Positions 19,759 through 30,333 of a DNA stretch of 64,000 nucleotides are shown one piece after another. Location: positions 1-64,000 of the forward strand of contig JAKTTT010000025.1 of NCBI GenBank assembly GCA_030581615.1, read 5' to 3'. The position numbers were made by a program, and so were the translations under genes. The notes beneath the pieces were generated by a model. That model saw nothing but the letters and a program-made list of their open reading frames with translations. It was not told the origin of the DNA and ran no database searches. The stretch comes from Alloascoidea africana (Eukaryota; Ascomycota; Alloascoideomycetes; Alloascoideales; Alloascoideaceae). Every line of letters begins with the position of its first letter. Within the stretch, counting starts at the first letter, position 1.

Positions 19759-22700
19759 ATGGGCTGGCTTAAGCGGCACAATAGATCTCAATCCACGCCA
19801 ATCGCCGGGGCCGAGCCTCTGGCCAAACTGGACCTGTCCAAGATCCCACCCCTGCCAAAGGCCAGCTCTCAGAGACCATCACGAAATGTTAGCCCCAGCC
19901 ACAGCCCTACGCGTACTATTAATCCCATGTTTTCCACTGAAAGTTCCGGTTTTAATACCGGGGCGCGTTCACCTGGGCCCATAGCCATGAACGATATGTT
20001 CGGATCAAGACAGCTTTCCGAAGACGGTGTGCCTCTGAACCAAAACACATATCTTCATAGCGACTTTAAGGCTCAGATAAACTCGGCCAACTCAGACAGA
20101 CGGTTAACATCTTCCCCATCTCACAAATCGAGGAACTCGTCACCTCTAAGAAATACAATTATTGACTCATCTTATGGTGAGCAGAGTAGCAAAAGCTCAA
20201 GGTCTGGTTCTGCATTTTCGTTTCAAAATGTTTCTGGTAACTCGAGCACGAATTTAAACTACAGTGGAAACAGCAACCATATAAATGGAAGAACAAGCTC
20301 CCCAGTGAGAGGCAGAAGGTCAGACGCTTCGTTTCCAGCCTCGAGATCTACTACGGATTGCAAATCTACGACTTCGTCAACCGTTTCTACTTCGCCGTCT
20401 ACTCTCTCTAGAGCTTCGAGAGTCCAGTATAGAAATGGTTCCCCGGTTAGACACGACTTACCCCCAAATCATGTCTACTATCCGGCCCCTGTCCCCTTGG
20501 AATTAAAGCTTCCCCCCAAGTTGTCAAGCCCCAAGGCAAGGGAAAGAAGAAAATCTTATGACAACCACTTTGATATTAGTCCTTTGGAATTGGACAAGGC
20601 GAAGCAACAGTTTGAGAAACCCAAACTGCCACATCTGAGGCTAAAGATTGTAACTGATAAAGACTCCAATTACGATTCTGCCGATACCAAGCCCAAGTGC
20701 ATTAATACTCCATACACAAACTCATCATCTTCTCCTACAACTAAGCTATCTCAGTCGCCAAATTCTCCGCAACGGGATACAAATCCAAAACCAAGCGACT
20801 CAAGCTTGAGTCCTGTTTCTTCGATGAATACGGACAGTACCAGTTCTCAATCAATGTTTGATTTCGAATCTTCGCCCACACCTAAAGCTCGAAAACAAGC
20901 ACCGTTACTCAGCCAAACCAAACCTCCAATCCCTTCCAAAAATTCTCCTCCCTTTTCTACTGACAGTTCACAACCGGAAACCCCTTCAAAACAACAATTA
21001 ACGCCGAAACCTCCTCGAACACAGCCTTTCAAATCTACAAACCTGATAGAAAATAGAGATGATTCCATAACGGTTGTAGGAACTAGCGCTCAGGAGAAGA
21101 TGAGCCTTCCGTCCTTAACCCCTTTATCAATTCCCAGTTCGACATCACCAACGAATTCGAATAATCGAAAAAAATCTCCAGTAAGGAGAAGACCACCGCC
21201 GCCTTCCGACACGGAGGATGAAAACGAAATGGATATCGTAAAACTTCGACCAGGAATGGCCGAACTCCGAAAGTTAGCCTATGGAGGAACAAACAAGATT
21301 AATAATGTCTCATCTGTGGCTCAACACATTAGTTACAATGAGGCCAGTCCAGGAATTTCACTGCAGGAACAGTCTTATAATTCAAGCGATTCGGATTTCT
21401 CAGATTCTACTGATCAGAGCTCAGATGAAAAGGAAGGTCAGATGGCCGTGATAACCGTGCCAACAGATGACAATTCTGTGAGCCAGAAAAGAGTCCAGCA
21501 GAAGGATCAAAAGTTTCAATTGGAGAATTCTAGCAAAAGAAACATCTTTCAACAAAACAATTTTGAAAGAAAGAATTCAACCCTTTCTAATGATAGCAGC
21601 ACCTATTCTTGGGATACTGTAGCTTCGGAGATTCAAGTCCAAGTCCCACAGAAATCGGGGACGAATTGTGATGATGACGATAGCGATTCAAGTTGGGTAA
21701 CTGAATACAGTCGTGGGTATAGTCAAGCAGGAAACAGTTTTAAAGGGAATACGAGGATCCTGCCAATCAATCAAAGCAGAAGCACAAACGAATCAAACTC
21801 AAATTTTGATTCTGCCTCTGCCAAAGTTGGTGAAGATACCAGCACAAGTAGTGATGACGAAAATGACGGGTATGTCACCTATGACACGATTATGATGAGC
21901 AAAAGCAATAGCAATAGTAGCGATAGTGTTTGCGAAACGAGCAATATTCTGGGTTCATTGTCAGTGAAAGACGACAATGAGAGGAAGAGAAAGAGCTTGA
22001 CTCCTACTGTGGATCTCTCAGAATTAAGGTATGGCCTCGGGAGAGTGAACTTGTCAGCAGACTGCAAACCCCAATCCTCGATGGTCCCACAAAATCCTGG
22101 CCCGAATTCGAATGGGCAAAGAGTTCAATCACGCACAACTGTTGCTCCAAAACAGAACCCAAGTCATGAGACAAATTTCCAAGCTTCCCGAAGACAACAA
22201 CAACAGCAGCATTTTGACGATTATTCTTCTGACGAAGAACTTCCTTTAAATATCCTCCCGCAACCCGCATACACTGTAGATAAGATGACGAACCGACCAA
22301 TACAACCAAAAATATATCACGATTCTATTCTTCCGTCTTCTCGCTCTTGCAACAATATAGAAGATCGGAGATTAGAAAAGTCTGTTCATAACGAGGATAA
22401 TGTAACACAACAAAATGAGATGCAATTGCTCAAGGAGAATTATAGAAGGAGGTTATCAATTCCTTCAAATGCAGAAGCAGCAAAACTCAATGATGAATCA
22501 TCAAAGAGGAGCGGTAGGAATGATGCATATGATTCTGGATCTGGTTCTGATTCCAATAACGATGACGATGAGCTTAAAATCATTGATAAAGAAAGCTTCC
22601 AAAAAGCAAGGCAATCGAAAGCTAGTATACATGGTAATAGCAAATCAAACCGGAGAAGTATACCACATTCCCAATCTTCCCCTATTAATTTATTCGCTGA

Positions 22701-23520
22701 ACGAGGGCGAAAACTGGTAGATTTTATCAAGCCTGATCATAGGACAAACGAAGGCGATTCCCAAAAGGATAGTCGGAGTTCTCCTCAAAGACAATCTCCT
22801 AGAAAGGCAGATTCTGGCTATACCAGACTCCCTATGGCCAGAGATTCGGAACGGAATTGGAATTCTCCGCGAAGAGCAAGGCGAACAGCCGAGGAAGCAC
22901 GGTCTGTGTCAAGAGCATCGTCATCATCAAAATCAAGATCAAGATCAAGATCTAGGTCGCGATCAGTATCCAGATCACATTCTCCCGAGATCAGAACAGA
23001 GGCGCCGCCTTTACCATCCAAGCAGAATGTGCTGACATCTGAGAACAGAAGCATCGTAACTGCAACTTCTTCTTCTCCAAGACGTATCCGAAACGGCATG
23101 GATTCTCAGAAGAAAAACTTGGGCCAACCGTCAGCCCATGCCTTGGTAGGTATGATCGATAAAGGCAAAGGAATTCAAGTACAACTTGACGAAGCAAGAC
23201 AGTATTTGGCCCATAGCACCAATGCGACAAGATCCAGATCCTCTTCTCCTACAAAACGAAGACCAAAAGCTGACGGATCTCCGTCTTCAAATTTGAATAT
23301 TGGTCCAGGAGATTCTCCACCTCATCCCAATCCTCAACCCCAAACGCCATCTCCATCCCAGGTCGACGCCCAGCAAGTTTATATCCAGGGAAACGTGCAA
23401 CCAAATCTCCACCCAAGTCTACAATATTCTTCGCCAGGGTATGTTGTACCTCCGGTTTACTATCCAGGATACACCTATGGAAACGTCTATCAGCAGCCAT
23501 ACTACTACTATCCGCAGTAA
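19759..23520 (+). CDS. Large disordered Ser/Pro/Asn-rich protein, function unknown
   Basis: The first ATG of the frame (MGWLKRHNRSQSTP) gives about 1253 residues. The protein is almost wholly low complexity: Ser-, Pro- and Asn-rich, with many SP/TP sites suited to proline-directed kinases. It has acidic patches, a short Gln run and an SR-dipeptide block near residues 1055-1075. The C-terminus is Tyr/Pro-rich (about 40 residues ending in PYYYYPQ). Two short ordered-looking pieces stand out: LRPGMAELRKLAYGG near residue 500 and HALVGMIDKGKGIQVQLDEA near residue 1130. I do not recognise the family. The uninterrupted frame of 3.8 kb makes a real gene very likely. A scaffold or polarity role would be speculation. 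Confidence 0.8.
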   Translation: MGWLKRHNRSQSTPIAGAEPLAKLDLSKIPPLPKASSQRPSRNVSPSHSPTRTINPMFSTESSGFNTGARSPGPIAMNDMFGSRQLSEDGVPLNQNTYLHSDFKAQINSANSDRRLTSSPSHKSRNSSPLRNTIIDSSYGEQSSKSSRSGSAFSFQNVSGNSSTNLNYSGNSNHINGRTSSPVRGRRSDASFPASRSTTDCKSTTSSTVSTSPSTLSRASRVQYRNGSPVRHDLPPNHVYYPAPVPLELKLPPKLSSPKARERRKSYDNHFDISPLELDKAKQQFEKPKLPHLRLKIVTDKDSNYDSADTKPKCINTPYTNSSSSPTTKLSQSPNSPQRDTNPKPSDSSLSPVSSMNTDSTSSQSMFDFESSPTPKARKQAPLLSQTKPPIPSKNSPPFSTDSSQPETPSKQQLTPKPPRTQPFKSTNLIENRDDSITVVGTSAQEKMSLPSLTPLSIPSSTSPTNSNNRKKSPVRRRPPPPSDTEDENEMDIVKLRPGMAELRKLAYGGTNKINNVSSVAQHISYNEASPGISLQEQSYNSSDSDFSDSTDQSSDEKEGQMAVITVPTDDNSVSQKRVQQKDQKFQLENSSKRNIFQQNNFERKNSTLSNDSSTYSWDTVASEIQVQVPQKSGTNCDDDDSDSSWVTEYSRGYSQAGNSFKGNTRILPINQSRSTNESNSNFDSASAKVGEDTSTSSDDENDGYVTYDTIMMSKSNSNSSDSVCETSNILGSLSVKDDNERKRKSLTPTVDLSELRYGLGRVNLSADCKPQSSMVPQNPGPNSNGQRVQSRTTVAPKQNPSHETNFQASRRQQQQQHFDDYSSDEELPLNILPQPAYTVDKMTNRPIQPKIYHDSILPSSRSCNNIEDRRLEKSVHNEDNVTQQNEMQLLKENYRRRLSIPSNAEAAKLNDESSKRSGRNDAYDSGSGSDSNNDDDELKIIDKESFQKARQSKASIHGNSKSNRRSIPHSQSSPINLFAERGRKLVDFIKPDHRTNEGDSQKDSRSSPQRQSPRKADSGYTRLPMARDSERNWNSPRRARRTAEEARSVSRASSSSKSRSRSRSRSRSVSRSHSPEIRTEAPPLPSKQNVLTSENRSIVTATSSSPRRIRNGMDSQKKNLGQPSAHALVGMIDKGKGIQVQLDEARQYLAHSTNATRSRSSSPTKRRPKADGSPSSNLNIGPGDSPPHPNPQPQTPSPSQVDAQQVYIQGNVQPNLHPSLQYSSPGYVVPPVYYPGYTYGNVYQQPYYYYPQ

Positions 23521-23927
23521 GCAACACGAACATCTTCTTTTTTGGTTTACTAAATAGATTCATTCAGCATTAAGATAATTTACTCATGTTTTATTTGGGG
23601 TATTATGGAGAATGTGAGTCCAGCATTAGTAGAGCGTAGAAACCATGACTGCCTAATCCAGCTATTTTTAGCTAGCTCCTGCTATTACCGGCAGGGCTCA
23701 CTTCCACCATCAATTTGTTGAACCTCCCCTTCTCCCTCCCCATCCCTTCTTTTGTACGGCCACTGGCTGAGCGCTTCGCTATCTCCATCGGTGTATACAC
23801 TTGGGTGTTCGCAAGCTATCCAAAGGTGTAAATTTCGGTTCGCCGTTGCCTTAAGCAACTTGAAAACTACACCACAACTTTGCTGTTGTCTTCACACCAC
23901 CACAGTACAAAAGGTGGGTGCTTCACC
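23521..23927. promoter_or_regulatory. Intergenic region between two disordered-protein genes
   Basis: A 407-bp gap between two genes in the same direction. It is pyrimidine-rich near 23720-23760 (CCTCCCCTTCTCCCTCCCC), which is common in yeast 5' regions. No further element is recognised. Confidence 0.4.
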
Positions 23928-26900
23928 ATGGCCAGAAACGTCAGCCACAATAATGCTAGCAATACCGCCAGTTCGAATAGTAACATTCCCGCCAACAACA
24001 GTAGTGCTGGCATCTGTGGTCTGGGAATCCCCGCTAACCGGACTGGACGCCGGATAGTGAGTCTTGATTCGTCTGTGCCAGTTACAGGGGCAGACCATCA
24101 CAATCGGCCATCCGCGGTAACGGTACCAAAGCACTTAACCACCATCGTGACGACACCTACAAGCCCTCCTCTGCCTGCTTCGTCTTCATCATCCGCGTCT
24201 GCAAGCTTCAAGAAACTCAATCCCCGTAAGCTTTTCAAAACGCGGAGAGCTTCGAGCTCAAACTCAGAGAAGGAGCAAGGTTCACATCATCTTTTCAAGA
24301 ACATGACACCTCCTCTCAAGCATCCAGCTCGATTCTTCTTAGGCTATGATGACCATTTGTCAAGCTCGGTCAGTGTGCCTGGAAGCTCGTTGAGGTCTCA
24401 TAATAGGTCAAATTCTCTCGAATCCCGAGTTTTGAACCCTGAATCCGATCTAACCAAGCAGTGTGGTGTAATCTACGGTAATAGAACACATGAATGGGGG
24501 AGCTCCATAACGAGCGATAGAAGGAGAAGTAGCGAATTCACAAACTCAAAAAACACTGTGATACAGCCAAAGCTAGTACCCCAGGTTGTTCAAAAGCCTC
24601 AGCAACAAAACCAAATATTGTTTCGAAATGGAGTAAGCCTGACGCCAACTTCGCTTGCATTTAGTAATCGCCATTCTGTAGACGTCTCAGGCTTAGGGCT
24701 AAGGACAAAAGACCAGAGTAATAACAGTTCGCTAATGGGAGACCGAGGTGCAGCAGAATTCACCGGGTTCAAAAGTGTTCCTGATTTGAGAGAGTACTCT
24801 CCTGGACGTAATTATCTCACATGCGAGTCTGACCTTCAAAATGATATCCCATCTTCTCTCTCAAGCTCTACGCTACTGGGGGCAAGCCCGAATTTGTCGG
24901 AGTCCTTAAAAAATATCAGCGACAACAATCTGCACAAAGTTCGGGAGGAGGAAGGCGAAGAGACGGTTGCAGATGGGCAAATACGAAAGAAAACGGGCTT
25001 CCTTTCCCCTTGTGAAACCGTAAGCTCGGAATCAGCCAAATCTGAGGCAAAGATTCGGGTTATGTCCAAGGCCAGCCATTCAAGCTATGATAAAGACAAG
25101 CCTTTGATAACCTTAAAGCAGAGTGATAAAAAGAACATTCGTGATTCCTTGACTTCAACTTCAAAATCATCACAGGCAGATACGAATACAACTGTTTCTG
25201 AGAACGATGAAGATGACGTCTCTTCTGTTTTCTCCTTTGAGGTGGACCAGAAAGCTGGCCGGAACTCTTCGATTCGATATTACAAGAAGCCAACAGAAAT
25301 AGAACAGGATAACCTGCGGCCTCATAACCAAAAGCTCCAGAAACACAAAGTGAATTTTGGACCTCCAGGTCGAAATAAAAGACAACTGAACAAGTCAGCT
25401 GGAGATGCCGGTCTTGTTGATCCAACAATGCTTCACGATGACGACTTTAGCTCTGACGATGTCGACTATTATGAAAATGCATTTGATGACATTGAAGAAA
25501 TGGACGATGATGGAGGAGAAGATGTGATGATGAACAGGTTTATCGAGGATTATGATGCCAGCAATAGTGGCAACAAGAAAGACTATGATATTGAATTTGA
25601 TGCACAGATTAACCCAGAAGAATCGAAAGTACCGGAAGAACAACAAGGACTTTTGAGGAATCAATTTTCTGCTCTGGTTGGAACTTCTATAAGCGATGAG
25701 AACAAGAGTAGAAATTTATTGCAAAAGAACTTTAATCATTATGGTGAAGATGACGTTGGCATGCAGGATTATGTTCCAATGAATTCTTTCATTGACGACC
25801 TTGAAAACTATGAACGTTGGGATGAAGATTCGAATTCCAATTGCAGTGATACTGTAGAAGATATGGACAAGGCAAGAGAAGCTGCTCAGGCTTCGATGCC
25901 TTTGGAAAGGCCCTTTTTGAGACCCAATGCGCCTATAAACACTAACGAAGATTTGGGGGATGAAAGTTATCAGACCGCGAATGGGTACCGCCAGGAGGAA
26001 TTGCTTTCGTTGCTTTCATCACAAGACGCAGAAAGTATTTTCAACAGGCTTAGCAACCTTGGTGTGAACCCAAACCTCAGCTCTGAAGTTCATCACAAGA
26101 ACTTTAATTCTAGGTATAATTCTAGGGTCACTCGGGTAAAGAGTCTAGATTCCAATGACGCTGGAGATTATCAGAACACCCTGCCCGATACTAGTCAAAA
26201 GCTACAAGTTCCTATCGCTTTGTACGGCAACGATAGGATTGATAGCGAATCTCGAAGAGGAGCCATAGAGTCTAGACATGCGTCCATGCCTATTTTACTC
26301 TCAGACACGCTGAAAGATCTTAGCCTGGAGACATCTTCTCTATCACCAAGCTTAGAACTTCCCTCAAGGAGCTCGACATGTAAATCAAGTCCTCTCACTC
26401 CTGTTCAGCCGCTAAGACTTTTCAATAAAAGAAAGAGCATGCCTACCAGCATGCTTTCTTTTGATCTTAAGAATGTACAGATACCATCTATAGGACCGAC
26501 TAAAGAAGAGGCAAGCGGCACCGTGTGTCAAAGGGATATCAAGGTTCCTGGTCCCGTTGAACCCTGTAAAGGAGATAGACAAACAAATTCCAGTCTTGCA
26601 CTTGACATCATGGGTAGACCAGGGACAATCTCAAAGGAGTTAGGGCAAGGATTGAAGATACCCACGAACCCTGGCATGGACGGAGAGAGTGTGGTAAATT
26701 ATGGAGCGCATGAGGACGAAAAGAAGATTGATTCAAATGTATCTTTCTTGTGCCCTATCTCTCCCTTGAATGTTCCTGGTGAACTAGGAGGGAAGGGTGT
26801 AGGTATCGAGTCTGAACATCTAAAAGTCCTTACAAAAAATGATGAACAAGCCCCTACTTTGGGAAATTCTGTAAGCTATGATTCAGCATGCCATATCATA

Positions 26901-28211
26901 GGAACAGAAGATGATTTTCAATTAGCATCGAACATTGCCCCGACCACACCGTCATCTCACCAATTTTACTCTGGCGTTGATGATAGCCCGGGAAGCTTTG
27001 AAGACTTGCTAGATGAAGTCAACATGATTCCTGATGACTTGGATGAGGATGAGTTCGACGACTATAACCATCACAATTCAAATCGTTTTGGCGCTACACT
27101 GTCCACGCCACCATCTCAGGCATCCTTCTCAGACAGGGCTTCTTCACCACAAAGAAGGGGGATGCGATCACCTTTTGATATAGATTTACGGTCTACAGCT
27201 GATGCAATCCTCCGGAGCAACAGTGGACGCAAAAAGCCTAGCAGTTCAAACCCGTACAATTGTCAAGACTTAACACCAGTAAAGTCCAATGCTAATGTTA
27301 TAGTCGGCAATAATGGGAATAAAGTGATCACCTACTTTTCGATGGGGATGAGGAGTGGTAAGAGCCAACCAGTGATGAAGAAGACTTCCCCATCTATGGA
27401 CCTACCACATTTTCCAATAAAGGAGATGGTAGCAGAAGCAGGAGACAGCGAGATTTTCACCAGGAGGCGGTCGAGTTCTACTAATTTTAGTTTCCCTCGT
27501 TCTGGCTCACCTTTTGATAGGGCAGCTAGCCCGTCGAGGGCCACTAGAACCAAGGACAATGGTAGAAGTATGTCCCCAACACCGGCCCCCACTCTTTCAC
27601 GGAAACCCAACCGTCGGTCCTTCACAATAAGCTGCGGAGATAAGAGTATAACGAATCAGTGGAACAAAACGCAAAAGCAACAAGAAAAAATAGATGAAAA
27701 TAAGCTTGGTGGACCCAAGACATCAGTTCCCAGATTCCCACAGCGTGATACTTTTAGCCTTGCCTCTCCAGTCCGTCTGCGAAAACAACAAGAACAGAAA
27801 CTACTCTCCGCTTCTATAGACAATCATGACAAAGACCCACCAAAATCCTTTGAAGCCCTTGACTTTTCTTCTGTTCCTATATTAAACGTTCCTTCTCCCA
27901 GTCATTCCAAAGGCAAAGATGTCTCTGTCTTGAACAGCCCAAGTATTAGAGCACCGTTGCCAGCAGTTGAGACTGTACCAGGAAAATCATCATTATCCCC
28001 AGCAGCATCTCTTGGTTCTGAACAGCGAAAGCCAACTGGTTCAATCAGGCCACTAAATAAAGAGAAGATAGACGCTGGTACTCCTAACCAAAGTAACCAG
28101 AAATACACAAATGATGAAGATAGCTTGAAAACCAGCATTGGAAAGATTATTGAGCAACTCGATGAAATTCACTCAAACACATCTATGTCATTGTCCTCGA
28201 TAAGTGAATGA
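23928..28211 (+). CDS. Large disordered acidic/Ser-rich protein, function unknown
   Basis: Starting at the first ATG of the frame (MARNVSHNNASN), the protein has about 1427 residues. An N-terminal Ser/Thr-rich part with a basic KKLNPRKLFKTRRASSS patch precedes long disordered segments. Acidic runs occur near residues 510-545 (DDDFSSDDVDYYENAFDD) and near 1040 (DDLDEDEFDDYN). Possible ordered pieces are YVPMNSFIDDLENYERWDED near 625 and NGNKVITYFSMGMRSGKS near 1140. The C-terminus (IGKIIEQLDEIHSNTSMS) may form a helix. I do not recognise the family. It follows the previous disordered-protein gene on the same strand, but no shared sequence is obvious. Confidence 0.8.
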   Translation: MARNVSHNNASNTASSNSNIPANNSSAGICGLGIPANRTGRRIVSLDSSVPVTGADHHNRPSAVTVPKHLTTIVTTPTSPPLPASSSSSASASFKKLNPRKLFKTRRASSSNSEKEQGSHHLFKNMTPPLKHPARFFLGYDDHLSSSVSVPGSSLRSHNRSNSLESRVLNPESDLTKQCGVIYGNRTHEWGSSITSDRRRSSEFTNSKNTVIQPKLVPQVVQKPQQQNQILFRNGVSLTPTSLAFSNRHSVDVSGLGLRTKDQSNNSSLMGDRGAAEFTGFKSVPDLREYSPGRNYLTCESDLQNDIPSSLSSSTLLGASPNLSESLKNISDNNLHKVREEEGEETVADGQIRKKTGFLSPCETVSSESAKSEAKIRVMSKASHSSYDKDKPLITLKQSDKKNIRDSLTSTSKSSQADTNTTVSENDEDDVSSVFSFEVDQKAGRNSSIRYYKKPTEIEQDNLRPHNQKLQKHKVNFGPPGRNKRQLNKSAGDAGLVDPTMLHDDDFSSDDVDYYENAFDDIEEMDDDGGEDVMMNRFIEDYDASNSGNKKDYDIEFDAQINPEESKVPEEQQGLLRNQFSALVGTSISDENKSRNLLQKNFNHYGEDDVGMQDYVPMNSFIDDLENYERWDEDSNSNCSDTVEDMDKAREAAQASMPLERPFLRPNAPINTNEDLGDESYQTANGYRQEELLSLLSSQDAESIFNRLSNLGVNPNLSSEVHHKNFNSRYNSRVTRVKSLDSNDAGDYQNTLPDTSQKLQVPIALYGNDRIDSESRRGAIESRHASMPILLSDTLKDLSLETSSLSPSLELPSRSSTCKSSPLTPVQPLRLFNKRKSMPTSMLSFDLKNVQIPSIGPTKEEASGTVCQRDIKVPGPVEPCKGDRQTNSSLALDIMGRPGTISKELGQGLKIPTNPGMDGESVVNYGAHEDEKKIDSNVSFLCPISPLNVPGELGGKGVGIESEHLKVLTKNDEQAPTLGNSVSYDSACHIIGTEDDFQLASNIAPTTPSSHQFYSGVDDSPGSFEDLLDEVNMIPDDLDEDEFDDYNHHNSNRFGATLSTPPSQASFSDRASSPQRRGMRSPFDIDLRSTADAILRSNSGRKKPSSSNPYNCQDLTPVKSNANVIVGNNGNKVITYFSMGMRSGKSQPVMKKTSPSMDLPHFPIKEMVAEAGDSEIFTRRRSSSTNFSFPRSGSPFDRAASPSRATRTKDNGRSMSPTPAPTLSRKPNRRSFTISCGDKSITNQWNKTQKQQEKIDENKLGGPKTSVPRFPQRDTFSLASPVRLRKQQEQKLLSASIDNHDKDPPKSFEALDFSSVPILNVPSPSHSKGKDVSVLNSPSIRAPLPAVETVPGKSSLSPAASLGSEQRKPTGSIRPLNKEKIDAGTPNQSNQKYTNDEDSLKTSIGKIIEQLDEIHSNTSMSLSSISE

Positions 28212-28677
28212 TCTAGGCGTTGTCATTTGTACTTGTAGCTAATCGCTGTGAATAGCCAAATTGTTCTTTGCACATTTCAGTTTTATGAATCTATTTTTTT
28301 CTACATGGGCCAGTTCTCAAATTTATGAGCTTATCAGCAGTTTTTCGATTTGGTTTTGATTTTTTTCCCCAGTTATATAGATAGAGCATCGTTGTATGTC
28401 ATTTAGACGCTTAGCATTGTTGAGCATTGCAGCTAGAACGTAGTAAATCACTACTCATTTATCTTTTATGTTTCAAGGACATGCACACTTACATTATTCT
28501 AGTCTTTGCAGATTTCCAATATGAAAAATTTTTGGAAAGCAGTAAAACGGCTAATATTAATGAATGTATGTATTTCTTAAATAAATGTCATCAAAGGATA
28601 TAAACATTTCGTGTCGTTCAGTTAGTTTTTTCTTTTTCTTTTTATAGCCACTAAAAACGTGGTGAAAGCTTTTCAAT
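28212..28677. other. Convergent intergenic region
   Basis: 466 bp, strongly AT-rich, between the stops of the preceding gene and the hexose transporter. A T-rich run at 28625-28645 could aid 3'-end formation of the plus-strand gene. No coding potential. Confidence 0.45.
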
Positions 28678-30333
28678 CTAAGCTTGGAAATCTTCCTTCT
28701 CCAACTCATCATCGCCGCTGTGGAGACTCATCTCTCTATACCGCTGTCTGCTATCCCAGCTAGAAGACTTCCATGGTTTGATGCCAGAGGCATACATCTC
28801 ATCAACCTGTTCAAGGGTAAGTCCCTTGGTTTCTGGAATAAAGAAGTAAACAAAGAAAATTGAAAACAAAAGACATCCTGCAAATACAAAGCCATAGTAA
28901 AAGTGAATAGCCTCAGTGATGAAAGGAGTAAAGAATGAAATGATGAAACCCCAAAGCCAGTTTGCTGCATTTGCAACTGACATACCCTTTGATCTGACTC
29001 TTACTGGGTATGTTTCTGCAACAACAACCCAAGCAATTGGTGCCCATGTGGTGGCGAAACCAGTGATAAACAGACAGGTAAAGAGAATCATAATGTTTCC
29101 TGCAGCCTTGTTTGTGTCTCCGCCGTAGCCATTGGGATAGAGTTTGGTGACACCAATAGCAGCAAACACAACCATACAGAAGAACATCATGATGGAACCA
29201 CCAATAAGAGCTTTTCTTCTACCGTAACGGTCGACAATGTACAAACCACCGAATGTAGTGAAAAAGTTGACAGTTCCCAAGACAATTGAAGTGACAAACG
29301 AATCATCCATTCCGACAGCGTTAAAAATAGTAGTGCCATAGTAGAAAAAGTAGTTGGCACCAGTCAATTGTTGGAGAGATTGAGTGATAACACCAATAAT
29401 AACTCTTTTGCCAATCTTTGGCTGACCAGTAAAAAGCTCACCCCAAGAAGCATTTCCTTTAGATTTTTCAAATTGGATAGCAAGGTCAATCTCATCAACT
29501 TCGGCATACACAAAAGGATCATCTGGTGACACCTTGTTTGCTCTGGCTAGGGACTGTCGAGCCTTGTCAAGGGCCCCTTTCTGAACAAGATAACGTGGAG
29601 ACTCGGGCATCAGAATCATACCAGTTATCAGAAGTATTGCCCAGACAAAGCAAAGACCAAGAGGGATTCTCCATTGGGTAGAGTCAGTTCGTTGTTTTGT
29701 AAGGTAAGTTGTAATGTAACCAACGAAAATACCCAAGGTAATCATAAGCTGGTAGCAGGAAACCAAAGTACCTCGAATCTGCTTGGGAGATGTCTCAGAG
29801 ATAAACATGGGAACAATAACTGCAATTCCACCAACACCAAGACCAGAAACTACACGACCGGCCATGTATTGATACCACTGTTTATTACTTGTAATCTGAA
29901 TCGCAATTCCTCCCATGTACAAAACCATAACCATCATAATGCCCTTTCGTCTTCCAAAAATATCTCCCAATTTGCTGAGAAAGACACCTCCAATCGCACA
30001 ACCAACATTGAAAATACCAACAATTAGACCAGTTCGAACTTTGGGAAAAGAGTAAGTTCCATCTTCATTTTGTTCTGCAAATCTCTCTTGAAAGTCTGTC
30101 ATATTCAGAAAACCGGAAATGGTACCCGTATCCCATCCGAACACAAAGCCACCAAATGCTGTCAATAAGCACAGGATTGATACCACAATATAATCGGAAA
30201 ACTTCTTCTGTGGTGCCGCTCCTAGATTGGCTCTTGGTGGATTTGGCGAATCATTGCCAGAAGACGAATCTAAAGCAGATGCTAGTTGACTGCTCTCGTC
30301 ATACCGTGTCGGTGTCTTATCAAGTTTATCCAT
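28678..30333 (-). CDS. Hexose transporter, MFS sugar porter family (HXT-like)
   Basis: The 551-residue protein has 12 hydrophobic segments and the sugar-porter signatures: [14 protein letters not shown] in TM1, [34 protein letters not shown] in TM7, DRYGRRK, and [15 protein letters not shown] after TM12. The soluble N-tail (about 45 residues) and C-tail carry Ser and Lys residues typical of sites for regulated endocytosis. It should import glucose or another hexose by facilitated diffusion at the plasma membrane; affinity and exact substrate are not readable. A TATATA box lies about 120 bp upstream (30449-30460). Confidence 0.9.
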   Translation of the reverse strand: MDKLDKTPTRYDESSQLASALDSSSGNDSPNPPRANLGAAPQKKFSDYIVVSILCLLTAFGGFVFGWDTGTISGFLNMTDFQERFAEQNEDGTYSFPKVRTGLIVGIFNVGCAIGGVFLSKLGDIFGRRKGIMMVMVLYMGGIAIQITSNKQWYQYMAGRVVSGLGVGGIAVIVPMFISETSPKQIRGTLVSCYQLMITLGIFVGYITTYLTKQRTDSTQWRIPLGLCFVWAILLITGMILMPESPRYLVQKGALDKARQSLARANKVSPDDPFVYAEVDEIDLAIQFEKSKGNASWGELFTGQPKIGKRVIIGVITQSLQQLTGANYFFYYGTTIFNAVGMDDSFVTSIVLGTVNFFTTFGGLYIVDRYGRRKALIGGSIMMFFCMVVFAAIGVTKLYPNGYGGDTNKAAGNIMILFTCLFITGFATTWAPIAWVVVAETYPVRVRSKGMSVANAANWLWGFIISFFTPFITEAIHFYYGFVFAGCLLFSIFFVYFFIPETKGLTLEQVDEMYASGIKPWKSSSWDSRQRYREMSLHSGDDELEKEDFQA

